Part shown: positions 28,768 through 37,305 of the stretch, piece by piece
Numbering within the stretch: position 1 is the stretch's first letter
Layout: every line of letters begins with the position of its first letter
Source: an uncultured Lactobacillaceae bacterium
GTDB taxonomy: Bacteria > Bacillota > Bacilli > Lactobacillales > Lactobacillaceae
Direction of reading: 5' to 3'
NCBI GenBank assembly: GCA_945285405.1
Contig: CALYQJ010000010.1
Coordinates: 1-61,286 of the forward strand
Length of the DNA stretch: 61,286 nt
Translations under genes and position numbers: made by a program
Notes under the pieces: model-generated
What the model saw: the letters and a program-made list of their open reading frames with translations, nothing else
Database searches by the model: none
Told to the model about the DNA's origin: nothing

Positions 28768-30201
28768 TTGAATCTTTCAAATAATGTTAATCAACAACCA
28801 CACTATCATCGAAAAAGAGTAGATAAAAAGCAAGCGCGTTCTAAAAATAACCGGACAAAATCTTTAAGTCCGCTGGTTTATTTGCCATTGTTATTTTTAG
28901 GAATTTTAGCGGTAATTTATGCGGTTTGGAATCCTTTTAGTTCACCAGCAGTAACGATTGATCATCAAGCAGTAAAGATTACTGATTTCAAAAATTTAAA
29001 TGTTAAAATTAAAACAGCTAGTGTGTATCCTGAAAAATCAGGAGGAAGAGCAGTCAAACTTTATTTTTCAGGAAATAAAGTTGGGGTTCCCATCCCTTTA
29101 AAAGATAATCTGACAGTTATCAGTAATCACGGGGTTTTGACTTTTAAAACAAGTGAAAAGTATCTTGATCTAAGTAATGGTCAAGATAGTGTTGTGGGAA
29201 CAGTTTATGGAGTAAAATTGCCACAAGAAAAATTGGCGATCCAAATTTTTTCTGATCAACAAAAATTATTGGTTCAATCCAATTTTCAAACAATTACCTT
29301 TCCGTTAAAAATTAAGAATTTATATTTGCAGGGTAGCTATCAGAAAAGTCCTCAAGACCCCCAAAAACAAATTGGACTATATTTAACCAGTAATACTCGC
29401 TATGAAAGTAATGTTTCTTGGGATGAAAAAAATCAAGATTTAAATCGTACAGATCATTATTTAAATGTTACCAATGGTTTAATTGATACTTCTATCAAGG
29501 GACAAATTATTTCTTATTACTTAAAACCAGAGGAAGCAATTCAAGCTACTTTTTATAATGACCCTTTAACCAATAAAGATGTCACAACAAAATTAAATCG
29601 TTACGTTGCCGGAATTGAAATTCCTAAAGATTACAAATATTCTTGGAAAATTGAATATCAAAACAATCAATATACTCTTGTTTATGAAGACAATAACCAA
29701 AATAAGCAGCGTTCAATTCTAAAAGCGACGCAAAAAGGAACTTTCGAGCGCTTTTCGCAAGCCCTTGATATCCCCGATCCAGTGGCTCTAGCGACGCAAG
29801 TAGAACCAGTAACTCCAGCAGAACCAGTAACTGAAACAAACAATGTAGTTTCATCATCACCAAAAGATAAAGTTAGTAATCCACCTAGAAATGTCAGTCA
29901 AATGGAACCCCAAGAAGTGCAACAGCGCCTTCTAGCATTGTTATTAAAAAATTGGCCTACAAAATTAAATCCGAGTCAAGTCAAATTATTTACGGTACAT
30001 CCCGAATCAGATCATGGTCAAGTTACCTATACCTATACTACTAATGGTAAAAAAAATTCAATTCAAGTGGTGCAATACCAGTTAAAAGAAGATGGAACAA
30101 TTAACTTTAAAGCAACATCTCGTTACTCTCCCAATGATTTTAGTGGAAATATTTTTACTGATATTGATAAAAATGTGCTCAAAAATTTTTTTAATGATTA
30201 A
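28768..30201 (+). CDS. TcaA-like membrane protein without zinc ribbon (paralog B)
   Basis: 477 residues, starting at TTG 28768, 21 bp after paralog A. A basic N-terminus is followed by one TM helix (about 31-49: LVYLPLLFLGILAVIYAVW) and extracellular domains that parallel paralog A (LQGSYQK against LSGSYWQ; LKIKNLYLQ context). A Pro/Val/Thr-rich linker (about 345-380) precedes the final NTF2-like domain (residues 385-477). The zinc-ribbon cysteines are missing. It probably forms an operon and perhaps a complex with paralog A. Confidence 0.7.
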   Translation: MNLSNNVNQQPHYHRKRVDKKQARSKNNRTKSLSPLVYLPLLFLGILAVIYAVWNPFSSPAVTIDHQAVKITDFKNLNVKIKTASVYPEKSGGRAVKLYFSGNKVGVPIPLKDNLTVISNHGVLTFKTSEKYLDLSNGQDSVVGTVYGVKLPQEKLAIQIFSDQQKLLVQSNFQTITFPLKIKNLYLQGSYQKSPQDPQKQIGLYLTSNTRYESNVSWDEKNQDLNRTDHYLNVTNGLIDTSIKGQIISYYLKPEEAIQATFYNDPLTNKDVTTKLNRYVAGIEIPKDYKYSWKIEYQNNQYTLVYEDNNQNKQRSILKATQKGTFERFSQALDIPDPVALATQVEPVTPAEPVTETNNVVSSSPKDKVSNPPRNVSQMEPQEVQQRLLALLLKNWPTKLNPSQVKLFTVHPESDHGQVTYTYTTNGKKNSIQVVQYQLKEDGTINFKATSRYSPNDFSGNIFTDIDKNVLKNFFND

Positions 30202-30226
30202 TTAGGTAAAGGGGAATTAATAGGTT

Positions 30227-30243
30227 TGTAACAGTGATGTAAC
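30227..30243 (+). promoter_or_regulatory. WalR (YycF) box
   Basis: TGTAAC-N5-TGTAAC exactly fits the WalR consensus TGTWAH-N5-TGTWAH. It ends 11 nt before a TATACT -10 (30255-30260) and 44 nt before the start of the NlpC/P60 gene, a typical activator position. WalKR regulation of PcsB/CwlO-type hydrolases is well established. Confidence 0.8.
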
Positions 30244-30287
30244 ACGTGATTTGTTATACTATACAAGAATAAAAAATCGAGGAAATC

Positions 30288-31637
30288 ATGCAGCTAAAAA
30301 AATTATTTATTTCAGTAATCGCATTAAGCACTTCAACAGCTTGGGGCATTGCTCCAGTAAGTGCTGATTCTGTTTCTGAGAAAAATGCTCAGATCCAGAT
30401 TAAAAAAATTGAATCAAATTCTTTACTTAAACAAATTAATGATGCACAAAATCAAGTAGCTAAATTAAACAATCAAGTTTCCGATAAAGTTGTAGCTATC
30501 AATGATACAGAAGGTAAAATTGATGATGCTAATAATGAGATTGTTACTTTAGGCAAAAAGATTGATCATAAAAAAGTTGAAATTGGTCGGCGTAAAGATA
30601 ACTTAAAAGATCAAGTTCGGTCTTTACAAGCGGCTAGTAATAATTCAGTAACGGGGAATACTTTTTTAGATTTTATCTTAGGTAGTACAAGTTTATCGGA
30701 TTTAGTTGGTCGTTCAGTAGCAGTCAACCGTTTAAACTCAGCTAGTCAAAATGCTTTGAAATCAGTAGAAAAAGCAACTAATGAATTGGCTGATTTAAAG
30801 AGTGCCAAAGCAGATAAGAAATCTGAATTGGTTACAATGAAATCACAATTGGAAAAAGATCGTGATCAACTTGTTGTTTTAAAGAAGGAAGCTGAATCAA
30901 GTGCTGATAAATTAGCAGATCAACTTAGTGCTCATAAAGACGAATTGAGTAAACTTGAAAATGAGTTAACAGTTGCTATGGCTGAAAAAACTGTAGAGGC
31001 TGCAAGAGCTCAAAAAGCAGCAGAACAAGCTGCAAGAGCAACTACAGTTGCTGTAAACAATAATCAAAGTAACCAAAATAATCAAAGTAGTCGTCAAGAA
31101 AGTACAGCAGCTACAACTAATAATACGGCTCCAGCTGAAACAGCTGCCGTAGTTACTCCTACAAGTACCCAAAGCAATACAAATACATCTGATACTACTA
31201 ATTTAGTTGCTACGACAGCAAATAGTGGTGTTTCTGTACAAAGTGGCGGTACTTCTGGTGGTGTGACTGCTGCTCCAAGTCATCCTTCAACTTCTGGAGG
31301 CGTTGTTGGAATTGCAGCACAATATCTTGGTGTACCATATGTATGGGGTGGAACTACTCCTGCTGGATTTGATTGTTCTGGTTTTGTTCAATATGTATTT
31401 GGTCAAGCAGGCATCAGTTTACCAAGAACGACTTATGCTCAGGTTAATGTAGGAACTCCAATTTCAGTTAGTGAAGCTCAAGCTGGCGATTTGTTCTTCT
31501 GGGGTAGTGCAGGTAATTATTACCATGTTGCAATTGCTTTAGGCGGTGGTCGTTATATCCATGCTCCTGCGCCAGGTCAATCTGTATCTTATGGTTCAGT
31601 TGCAGGATTTGCTCCAAGTACTGCACGTCGACTTTAA
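30288..31637 (+). CDS. Peptidoglycan endopeptidase, coiled coil + NlpC/P60 (PcsB/CwlO-like)
   Basis: 449 residues, secreted. Signal peptide about 1-27 (VSADS), coiled coil about 30-245, a Ser/Thr/Ala/Asn linker (about 250-340), and a C-terminal NlpC/P60 domain with C362 in FDCSGF and His residues in YYHVAIALG and YIHAP. The build matches CwlO/PcsB (D,L-endopeptidase for wall growth), whose coiled coil interacts with FtsEX. A WalR box lies in its promoter. SD GAGGAAATC precedes the ATG. Confidence 0.92.
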   Translation: MQLKKLFISVIALSTSTAWGIAPVSADSVSEKNAQIQIKKIESNSLLKQINDAQNQVAKLNNQVSDKVVAINDTEGKIDDANNEIVTLGKKIDHKKVEIGRRKDNLKDQVRSLQAASNNSVTGNTFLDFILGSTSLSDLVGRSVAVNRLNSASQNALKSVEKATNELADLKSAKADKKSELVTMKSQLEKDRDQLVVLKKEAESSADKLADQLSAHKDELSKLENELTVAMAEKTVEAARAQKAAEQAARATTVAVNNNQSNQNNQSSRQESTAATTNNTAPAETAAVVTPTSTQSNTNTSDTTNLVATTANSGVSVQSGGTSGGVTAAPSHPSTSGGVVGIAAQYLGVPYVWGGTTPAGFDCSGFVQYVFGQAGISLPRTTYAQVNVGTPISVSEAQAGDLFFWGSAGNYYHVAIALGGGRYIHAPAPGQSVSYGSVAGFAPSTARRL

Positions 31638-31674
31638 ACAAAGCTTTTATTATAAATAAAAACGAAAGATCTCC

Positions 31675-31702
31675 GTTAGGAGGTCTTTTTTTATCAATGA
31701 GG
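31675..31702 (+). terminator. Terminator after the NlpC/P60 gene
   Basis: aaagatctcc and ggaggtcttt pair (one G-U) and a T run follows. Confidence 0.8.
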
Positions 31703-31708
31703 TAAAGA

Positions 31709-32395
31709 ATGAAAATTACTTATTTTGGCCATGCTGCCTTTCAAATTAAATTAGATAATGACTGTACAATTTTGTTTGATCCTTTTATTTCGCAAAATCC
31801 TTTCACCAAAACCGAAGTAAAAATGCTGAATCCTAATTATATTGTGTTAACTCATGCTCACTATGATCATTTAGGTGATGCGATAGCAATAGCTCATCAA
31901 AGTGATGCCACGATTGTGGCCCAAACTGATTTTGCAAATGTTTTAGCAACTACGGAAAAAGTTAAAGTTTATCCTAGTTTAAATTTCGGAGGGACTTTTA
32001 ATGGTCCTAACTTTAAACTGAAATTATATCCAGCGTGGCATACAGATGCCATGAATTATCAAGGTATTCCTTTACCAATGGGTGTTGCTGCAGGTTTTGC
32101 CTTAATGGCAGAAGGTAAATTATTGTATGATGCCGGTGATACAGGTTTGTTTACTGATTTGAAATTGGTTGCACGAAAGAAACCTGTAGATTTAGCTTTT
32201 TTACCAATTGGTGGTAGTTTTACTATGGATGCTGAAGATGCAGCAGTAGCTGCTGAATTTTTACAAGCTCGAAAAGTAATTCCAATTCATTACAATACTT
32301 TTCCTGCAATTAAAGCTGATCCTAAAGCTTTTATTAAGAGTTTAAAACCGGGAGTAGGAGAGTTACCAAAAGTTGATCAAGAATTTCAATTCTGA
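31709..32395 (+). CDS. Metal-dependent hydrolase, UPF0173 (metallo-beta-lactamase fold)
   Basis: 228 residues, cytosolic, with the metallo-beta-lactamase motif THAHYDHLGD (two-metal site), a second His in AWHTDAM, the GDTGL segment and final IPIHYNT. This is the YtkL/UPF0173 family, whose substrate is not known. AGGTAAAG precedes the ATG. It lies just after the NlpC/P60 terminator and before rplM. Confidence 0.88.
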   Translation: MKITYFGHAAFQIKLDNDCTILFDPFISQNPFTKTEVKMLNPNYIVLTHAHYDHLGDAIAIAHQSDATIVAQTDFANVLATTEKVKVYPSLNFGGTFNGPNFKLKLYPAWHTDAMNYQGIPLPMGVAAGFALMAEGKLLYDAGDTGLFTDLKLVARKKPVDLAFLPIGGSFTMDAEDAAVAAEFLQARKVIPIHYNTFPAIKADPKAFIKSLKPGVGELPKVDQEFQF

Positions 32396-32396
32396 C

Positions 32397-32425
32397 TTTT
32401 ACTTGGTGTTAAAACATTGTATAAT
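32397..32425 (+). promoter_or_regulatory. Promoter of rplM-rpsI
   Basis: TTTTAC, 17-bp spacer and TATAAT (32420-32425), followed by about 70 nt of structured leader. Confidence 0.6.
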
Positions 32426-32431
32426 AAGAAA

Positions 32432-32500
32432 TGGTCTTTGTTTATCTCCACAATAAGCCCCGGAATCTTATAGTAGAGAAGACAATTAATAAGGAGTAAT
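32432..32500 (+). ncRNA. Ribosomal L13 leader-like 5' UTR element
   Basis: A leader between the promoter and rplM pairs GTCTT with AAGAC and TCTC with GAGA, and has an inner hairpin ATAAG/CTTAT carrying CCCCGG in its loop. Length, position and the ggtctttgttta/aagccccgga pattern agree with the known Firmicute L13 leader, through which L13 regulates its own operon. The assignment is from memory and should be checked. Confidence 0.55.
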
Positions 32501-32501
32501 A

Positions 32502-32948
32502 ATGCGATCCACATATTTAGCTAAGAAATCTGAAGTAGAAAAAAAATGGTATATTGTTGATGCAACAGGTATTCCGTTAGGCCGTCTATCTTCAGTCGTT
32601 GCCAGTATTTTACGTGGCAAGAATAAACCAATTTATACCCCAAATGTTGATACGGGTGACAACGTAATTGTAATCAACGCTGGTAAGATTGCTTTAACAG
32701 GACGTAAAGCAACTAAGAAAATATATTATCGTCATTCACGTTATCCGGGTGGACTTAAATCAATTACTGCTGGACAATTAGTAGAACAATACCCAGTAGG
32801 TTTAGTTGAAAGTTCAATTCGGTCAATGTTGCCTCATAAGACTACTTTAGCTCGTCAACAACTTTTGAAATTGCATGTTTATGCTGGTAGTGATCACCCG
32901 CATCAAGCACAAAAACCAGAAGTTTTAGATATTAAGAGTATGATCTAG
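32502..32948 (+). CDS. rplM: 50S ribosomal protein L13
   Basis: A 148-residue ribosomal protein of normal length with family signatures [23 protein letters not shown] and [14 protein letters not shown] near the C-terminus. It is an early-assembling protein of the large subunit. AAGGAG lies 8 nt before the ATG. It forms the universal rplM-rpsI operon and is preceded by a structured leader likely used for autoregulation. Confidence 0.98.
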   Translation: MRSTYLAKKSEVEKKWYIVDATGIPLGRLSSVVASILRGKNKPIYTPNVDTGDNVIVINAGKIALTGRKATKKIYYRHSRYPGGLKSITAGQLVEQYPVGLVESSIRSMLPHKTTLARQQLLKLHVYAGSDHPHQAQKPEVLDIKSMI

Positions 32949-32959
32949 GAGGTAAGTTG

Positions 32960-33358
32960 ATGAATAATAATAAAGTAATGTATCAAGGTACAGGTAGAAG
33001 AAAAGACTCAGTTGCTCAAGTTATTTTAACTCCTGGTTCTGGTAAGATTATGATGAACGGTAAGGAAGCAAGTGAATATTTTCCTTTTGCTAGTTTAATT
33101 AAAGATTTAAACCAACCATTTGATGTTACTTCAACTGGGGGTACTTTTGATGCCCGGGTAAACGTTCATGGTGGTGGCTTTTCGGGACAAGCGGGAGCAA
33201 CTCGTCATGGAATTGCTCGAGCACTGTTGCAAGTTGACCCAGATTTTAGAAGTGCTTTAAAGAAAAATGGTTTCTTAAAACGTGATCCTCGAATGAAAGA
33301 ACGTCGTAAACCAGGACTTAAGAAAGCTCGTAAGGCATCACAATTTAGTAAGCGTTAA
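32960..33358 (+). CDS. rpsI: 30S ribosomal protein S9
   Basis: 132 residues with [14 protein letters not shown] at the N-terminus and the conserved Arg/Lys-rich tail [12 protein letters not shown], which reaches the P-site tRNA. I use ATG 32960 because AGGAGG then lies 7 nt upstream (the preceding in-frame TTG is too close). It follows rplM by 11 nt in the same operon. Confidence 0.98.
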   Translation: MNNNKVMYQGTGRRKDSVAQVILTPGSGKIMMNGKEASEYFPFASLIKDLNQPFDVTSTGGTFDARVNVHGGGFSGQAGATRHGIARALLQVDPDFRSALKKNGFLKRDPRMKERRKPGLKKARKASQFSKR

Positions 33359-33419
33359 GAAAGATTTTCCTTACTTAGGTTTTGTTGGACCCTTTGTTCA
33401 AGGATATCTTTTGTAAATT

Positions 33420-33450
33420 AGCAAGTCATTTTTAGTGACTTGCTTTTTTT
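33420..33450 (+). terminator. Terminator after rpsI
   Basis: agcaagtca and tgacttgct pair around a short loop and are followed by a long T run. Confidence 0.88.
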
Positions 33451-33708
33451 TATAGCCAGTTAAATAATAAAAGCCTTTATTGGTATTTACATATATTTCT
33501 TTAATTAAATTGAAAAGCAATGAAATCTTTGCTTAAGGATATAGTAATTCTACCTAGCTTCAAAATCTAAATAAAAAAATTAGTAAAGCAATTCATGAAC
33601 TGAGAATTAAAGATTACGGTCTAAAGAATTAAGTAGTTTTTCTAAAAATACGGAAAAGTGATATAAATAGGAACTTTTTCAAACTTACTTTTCAATTTTT
33701 ATTTTTTA

Positions 33709-33743
33709 TAGCTTTAATCGATATTTCACTAAAATTAAAGCTA
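33709..33743. repeat. Inverted repeat upstream of the CDF promoter
   Basis: TAGCTTTAAT and ATTAAAGCTA are exact complements with a 15-nt loop, about 14 bp before the -35 region. No T run follows, so an operator is possible. Confidence 0.4.
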
Positions 33744-33756
33744 AAATAATAATTAC

Positions 33757-33784
33757 TTGTTAACTTTTGTAAAAAAAGTATAAT
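33757..33784 (+). promoter_or_regulatory. Promoter of the CDF exporter gene
   Basis: TTGTTA, 16-bp spacer and TATAAT (33779-33784). Transcription from here would give a 5' leader of about 140 nt. Confidence 0.65.
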
Positions 33785-33790
33785 GACATA

Positions 33791-33932
33791 CATAATTGTT
33801 TATATAAAGTCAAAATTAGAATGAGATATAAATCCCCAGGATTGATGGATGCTTTTCTTAAGGTAGAAAAGTATCCCTTTTTGATTTTAGGTGATCATCA
33901 GAAATTTTCCGAAGCCGGATGGAGGCAAAGCG
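33791..33932 (+). ncRNA. Structured leader RNA upstream of a metal exporter (candidate riboswitch)
   Basis: The leader can fold into several hairpins: AATCC-cca-GGATT (near 33829-33841), a long stem with arms GGATGCTTTTCT and AGAAAAGTATCC (33847-33876), and TCCG-aagc-CGGA overlapping the SD GGAGG at 33921-33925. Occlusion of the SD by the last stem could allow ligand control. The downstream gene is a CDF exporter of the MntE type, which suggests Mn2+ or another metal as ligand. I do not see the conserved GGGGAGUAG of the yybP-ykoY Mn riboswitch. Confidence 0.4.
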
Positions 33933-34808
33933 TTGGTAGAAAGAAAAACAGTTGAGGATTTTAAAAAGGCTGAAAAAGGAGCACTGATTAGTATTGCTGC
34001 TTATATTATAGTATCAACTTTAAAGTTAATTATTGGAAAAATAGCTAAGTCAGAGGCATTAACTGCTGATGGTTTAAATAATTTTACCGATGTTATTTCT
34101 TCATTAACAGTTTTGATTGGCCTTTATTTAGCTCAAAAACCAGCTGACCACGACCATCGTTACGGACACTGGAAAATCGAAAACTTAGCAAGTTTGATTA
34201 CTTCATTAATTATGTTTTTGGTTGGTAGTGAAGTTATATTTTCATCCTTAAAAAATTTGATTGAACAAAAAACTCAAAAACCAGATTGGTTGGCTGGTGT
34301 TGTTGGTTTTGTATCTGGTGCTTTTATGCTTTCAGTTTACTATATAAACAAAAAATTAGCTCAGCAGGCAAATAGTTCAGCATTAAAAGCAGCGGCAAAG
34401 GACAATTTAAGTGATGCTTTAACAAGTTGGGGAACAGCAATTGCCATCTTTGCTGCGACTATTGGATATAGTTGGTTTGATAGTGTTACTGCATTAGTGG
34501 TGGGTTTAATCATCTTAAAAACCGCTTTAGGAATTTTTAAGGAAAGTGCGTTTGACTTATCGGATGGATTTGATGATGAGAAATTAAATCAGTATATTGT
34601 AGCAATTAATGATATTGCCGGAGTTGGGGGAATTAAAAGTATTAAAGGTCGTTCTTTGGGGAGTAATATTTATTTAGATTTAATTATTGCAATTGATCCG
34701 GAAATGTCAGTACGGGAAAGTCATGAAATTACCCAAAAAATTCAACGAATGTTAGAAGAAAAATTTCATATTTATGATGTCGATATCCATGTTGAACCTG
34801 ATGAATAA
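33933..34808 (+). CDS. Cation diffusion facilitator, probable Mn2+ exporter (MntE-like)
   Basis: 291 residues with six TM helices and a cytosolic C-terminal domain. The TTG at 33933 is chosen as start because GGAGG lies 8 nt upstream and gives the usual MVERKTVEDFKK beginning. Site-A residues are N49 and D53 in TM2 (LNNFTD) and D157 and D161 in TM5 (DNLSD). The Asn/Asp/Asp/Asp set is typical of Mn-type CDF proteins such as streptococcal MntE, not the Asp/Asp/His/Asp of zinc exporters. A DHDHRYGHWKIE loop follows TM2. The long structured leader upstream may sense the metal. Confidence 0.88.
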   Translation: MVERKTVEDFKKAEKGALISIAAYIIVSTLKLIIGKIAKSEALTADGLNNFTDVISSLTVLIGLYLAQKPADHDHRYGHWKIENLASLITSLIMFLVGSEVIFSSLKNLIEQKTQKPDWLAGVVGFVSGAFMLSVYYINKKLAQQANSSALKAAAKDNLSDALTSWGTAIAIFAATIGYSWFDSVTALVVGLIILKTALGIFKESAFDLSDGFDDEKLNQYIVAINDIAGVGGIKSIKGRSLGSNIYLDLIIAIDPEMSVRESHEITQKIQRMLEEKFHIYDVDIHVEPDE

Positions 34809-34880
34809 AGCTTTTGTTTTACAAATTTAACATTCAATTCAAGTTAGTTCAGTTACAATTAATAAAGTAAGAAGCAGGAG

Positions 34881-36053
34881 GTGAGAAACATAAAAATAAG
34901 AAATAAAATTTTGCAATTTTTGATTAGTTTATTGGTAATTTTTCCGGCGCTTTCAGTACCAGTTCAAGCTGATGAAAGTAATTTATTTGCTGATGTGTCG
35001 AATTGGCAACCAGACACGCAAGAATTTTTTGATCAAATGGTTAGTCAAGGGATTAGTGGGGTAGTAATTAAGTTGACTGCCGGTGGTGCAAAGAATGATA
35101 ACTTTATTAATCCTAAAGCGACTAAACAAATTCAAGCTGCTCGCAATTTAAATTTACCAATTAGTTTATATCATTATGCTAAATATCAAGGAACTGCCCA
35201 AGCTCAAGCAGAAGCAAATTTTTTTGCTAATCAAGCTCAAGCCTATGGATTTGGTAAAAATACTTTAATGGTGGCTGACGTTGAAGATTCTTCATTGACA
35301 AATCCTTATCAAGATACAGTCGCTTTTCAAGCTGAATTAGCTCGTTTGGGATACAAATCCCAAGTTATTTATTCTATGGCTTCGTGGTTTTGGAATCAAA
35401 AAGTTCCTCGAACTTATCCAGTTTGGGTAGCTCATTATAATGTTGATCAACCAGGAGTTTCGGGAATTGCTGCTTGGCAGTTTACAAATAAGTTCAAAGG
35501 CATGCATCTTGATGCGAGTTATGATTATCAAGGGCTTTTTACTTTTAGTCAAAGTAATCCTCCAGCAGTTACGATTAAATACATTCCAGGTTATGGCATT
35601 ATGCTATGGGATAATTATGAGATCAATACTCGTAGACCTTTACATCGCTATTTGCCTCATGGTAGTGCTTGGCGTCTCTTCCGGCAGGCTAAAATAAAAG
35701 GGGAATATTGGTATGAATTAGGAACAAATCAATGGATTCAAGCTCGTTACACTAATTTTCCCAACGGGCATCCAGTGATGGAGACGATTCTGCCCAATAG
35801 TGATCCTAATGGTCAACCAATTGCAACTATTGATTACTTGTCTGGTTACGGAATAATGCTTTGGAATAGTTATGATGTTTATACGCGTAGTCCGTTAAAT
35901 CGGTATTTGCCTGATGGCAGTGATTGGAAAGTTGTGGGTCAAGCCAAAGTTGGTGACGGCTATTGGTATAAATTAGGAACAAATCAGTGGATTGATGCCA
36001 CCTATACAACTAACCCTCAAGGCTTTACTAAAGCCCCAATTGTTAATAAATAA
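34881..36053 (+). CDS. GH25 lysozyme (muramidase) with two C-terminal wall-binding-type repeats
   Basis: About 390 residues. Signal peptide (ends near VQAD), then a GH25 catalytic domain with D38 in FADVSNWQ and D133/E135 in VADVED. It should cleave the glycan backbone outside the cell. The C-terminus holds two repeats of about 65 residues, each with GYGIMLW...RYLP...YWY-LGTNQWI (about 235-300 and 315-380), which are probably cell-wall binding. The listed GTG overlaps the SD AGGAGG; the codon at the ideal distance is ATA at 34890, so the true start is uncertain. Confidence 0.88.
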   Translation: MRNIKIRNKILQFLISLLVIFPALSVPVQADESNLFADVSNWQPDTQEFFDQMVSQGISGVVIKLTAGGAKNDNFINPKATKQIQAARNLNLPISLYHYAKYQGTAQAQAEANFFANQAQAYGFGKNTLMVADVEDSSLTNPYQDTVAFQAELARLGYKSQVIYSMASWFWNQKVPRTYPVWVAHYNVDQPGVSGIAAWQFTNKFKGMHLDASYDYQGLFTFSQSNPPAVTIKYIPGYGIMLWDNYEINTRRPLHRYLPHGSAWRLFRQAKIKGEYWYELGTNQWIQARYTNFPNGHPVMETILPNSDPNGQPIATIDYLSGYGIMLWNSYDVYTRSPLNRYLPDGSDWKVVGQAKVGDGYWYKLGTNQWIDATYTTNPQGFTKAPIVNK

Positions 36054-36239
36054 ATAAAGTATAATAAAATTTAAAGCTTTTGAAAAAAGTTTTGGCAAAT
36101 ATTGAAATTTTATTTCAATTAATTTATAATCATAACCTCTGCTTATATGGCTGTTTATAAAGCCTTAGGAGAAGTAAAAGACTTTTTATTAATTGTTAAT
36201 TGTTATAAAAAAATTTAATATGAAAGGAAAATTTATTTC

Positions 36240-37067
36240 ATGCAGAAACTATTTATCAAAAGCATTGCTTTTTTGAGTTTATTATTTATTAGCGGAAATT
36301 TAACAGCTTGTTCTAAAAAACAAGCAATTACTTCTAGTGCAAAATCTACAAAAGTAAAATCAAAAGTAAGCCAAGATAAATTATCGACTAAAAAATTACC
36401 GATTAAAATTACTACTCAATCACTTTTAAAACACAGTCAAATGGCAATGGAAAAGGCTCATAAATTTCAAGTTGTTAGTGATATCTCACTCCAAAAAGGT
36501 GAAACAAACCAACATGAAAAAATTACGGGCACTTACTTTAAGAACCCGCTTAATATTCAATTAGAGTCTGAAAAATCAACAAACAATCAAACGGTAAAAG
36601 TTCAAACTTTTTATCTTAATCAGCGTAAAATATACGGGGAAGTTGATGGCGATTGGGTTGGTAATTCTTTAGATAAAGAAAATTTAAATCCGGATCTTAA
36701 CCTTAAACAGTTAAATAATCTTACTGGAGTAATTTTTAATAATTCATTGAATAATTTTAATTTAACTCTTGAAGGCGATCATTATCTATTGCAAAGCCAT
36801 ACTATTGATCAAGATTTAACATCTCAGCTCAGCGAGTTGTTAGCAGTGAATAATTATCAAAGTGTATCTACTTTCTCTACTAAATTAAACCAGTATAAAG
36901 TTACTGATTTCTCGTATGAAGCTCATTTTGATCGAAAAACACTTGCACCACAAAGGATTACTTATGCAATTAGTTTAATTGATGCTAATCAAGAAAATAT
37001 TCAATTAAATGGTTCCTTAATATATAATTTATCCTTAAAGCAGAAACGTTTTATGATGCCAAAATAA
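36240..37067 (+). CDS. Lipoprotein (DUF6612-like)
   Basis: 275 residues. A signal peptide with lipobox NLTAC (Cys at about 24) predicts lipid anchoring. The mature part has a basic linker, then alternating beta strands with IQLESEKSTNNQTVKVQTFYLN and YGEVDGDWVG, a build like LolA/LppX-type lipoproteins seen in the DUF6612 group. The function is unknown. GAAAGGAAAA precedes the ATG and a strong terminator follows. Confidence 0.72.
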   Translation: MQKLFIKSIAFLSLLFISGNLTACSKKQAITSSAKSTKVKSKVSQDKLSTKKLPIKITTQSLLKHSQMAMEKAHKFQVVSDISLQKGETNQHEKITGTYFKNPLNIQLESEKSTNNQTVKVQTFYLNQRKIYGEVDGDWVGNSLDKENLNPDLNLKQLNNLTGVIFNNSLNNFNLTLEGDHYLLQSHTIDQDLTSQLSELLAVNNYQSVSTFSTKLNQYKVTDFSYEAHFDRKTLAPQRITYAISLIDANQENIQLNGSLIYNLSLKQKRFMMPK

Positions 37068-37070
37068 AAG

Positions 37071-37102
37071 AAAAGAGTGTTAATATTAACACTCTTTTTT
37101 TA
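37071..37102 (+). terminator. Terminator after the lipoprotein gene
   Basis: aaaagagtgttaa and ttaacactctttt pair perfectly around a 3-nt loop, followed by T residues. Confidence 0.88.
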
Positions 37103-37305
37103 AAATTTAAAAAAACTGATAATTTTTGTTTGGTAATTTAAGAAGCTTTAGTAATATTATCTGTTGGCTTGTAATTAAGTTAATATTATATCTTTAAACA
37201 TAAATCTTAATATTTCACTTACAAACATCAAAATATTGATTACTTAGTGAAAACTGAGTAAGATTAAAATATTGAAGGTATGTATTGAAGTCAGGAGATC
37301 AAAAA

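Larger units (their letters stand above)
33359..33932. other. Long intergenic region between rpsI and the CDF gene
   Basis: Contents: a terminator at 33420-33450, an inverted repeat at 33709-33743, a promoter at 33757-33784 and a structured leader of about 140 nt. No supported coding region is seen in 33451-33700, which is AT-rich with no clear signal. Confidence 0.6.
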
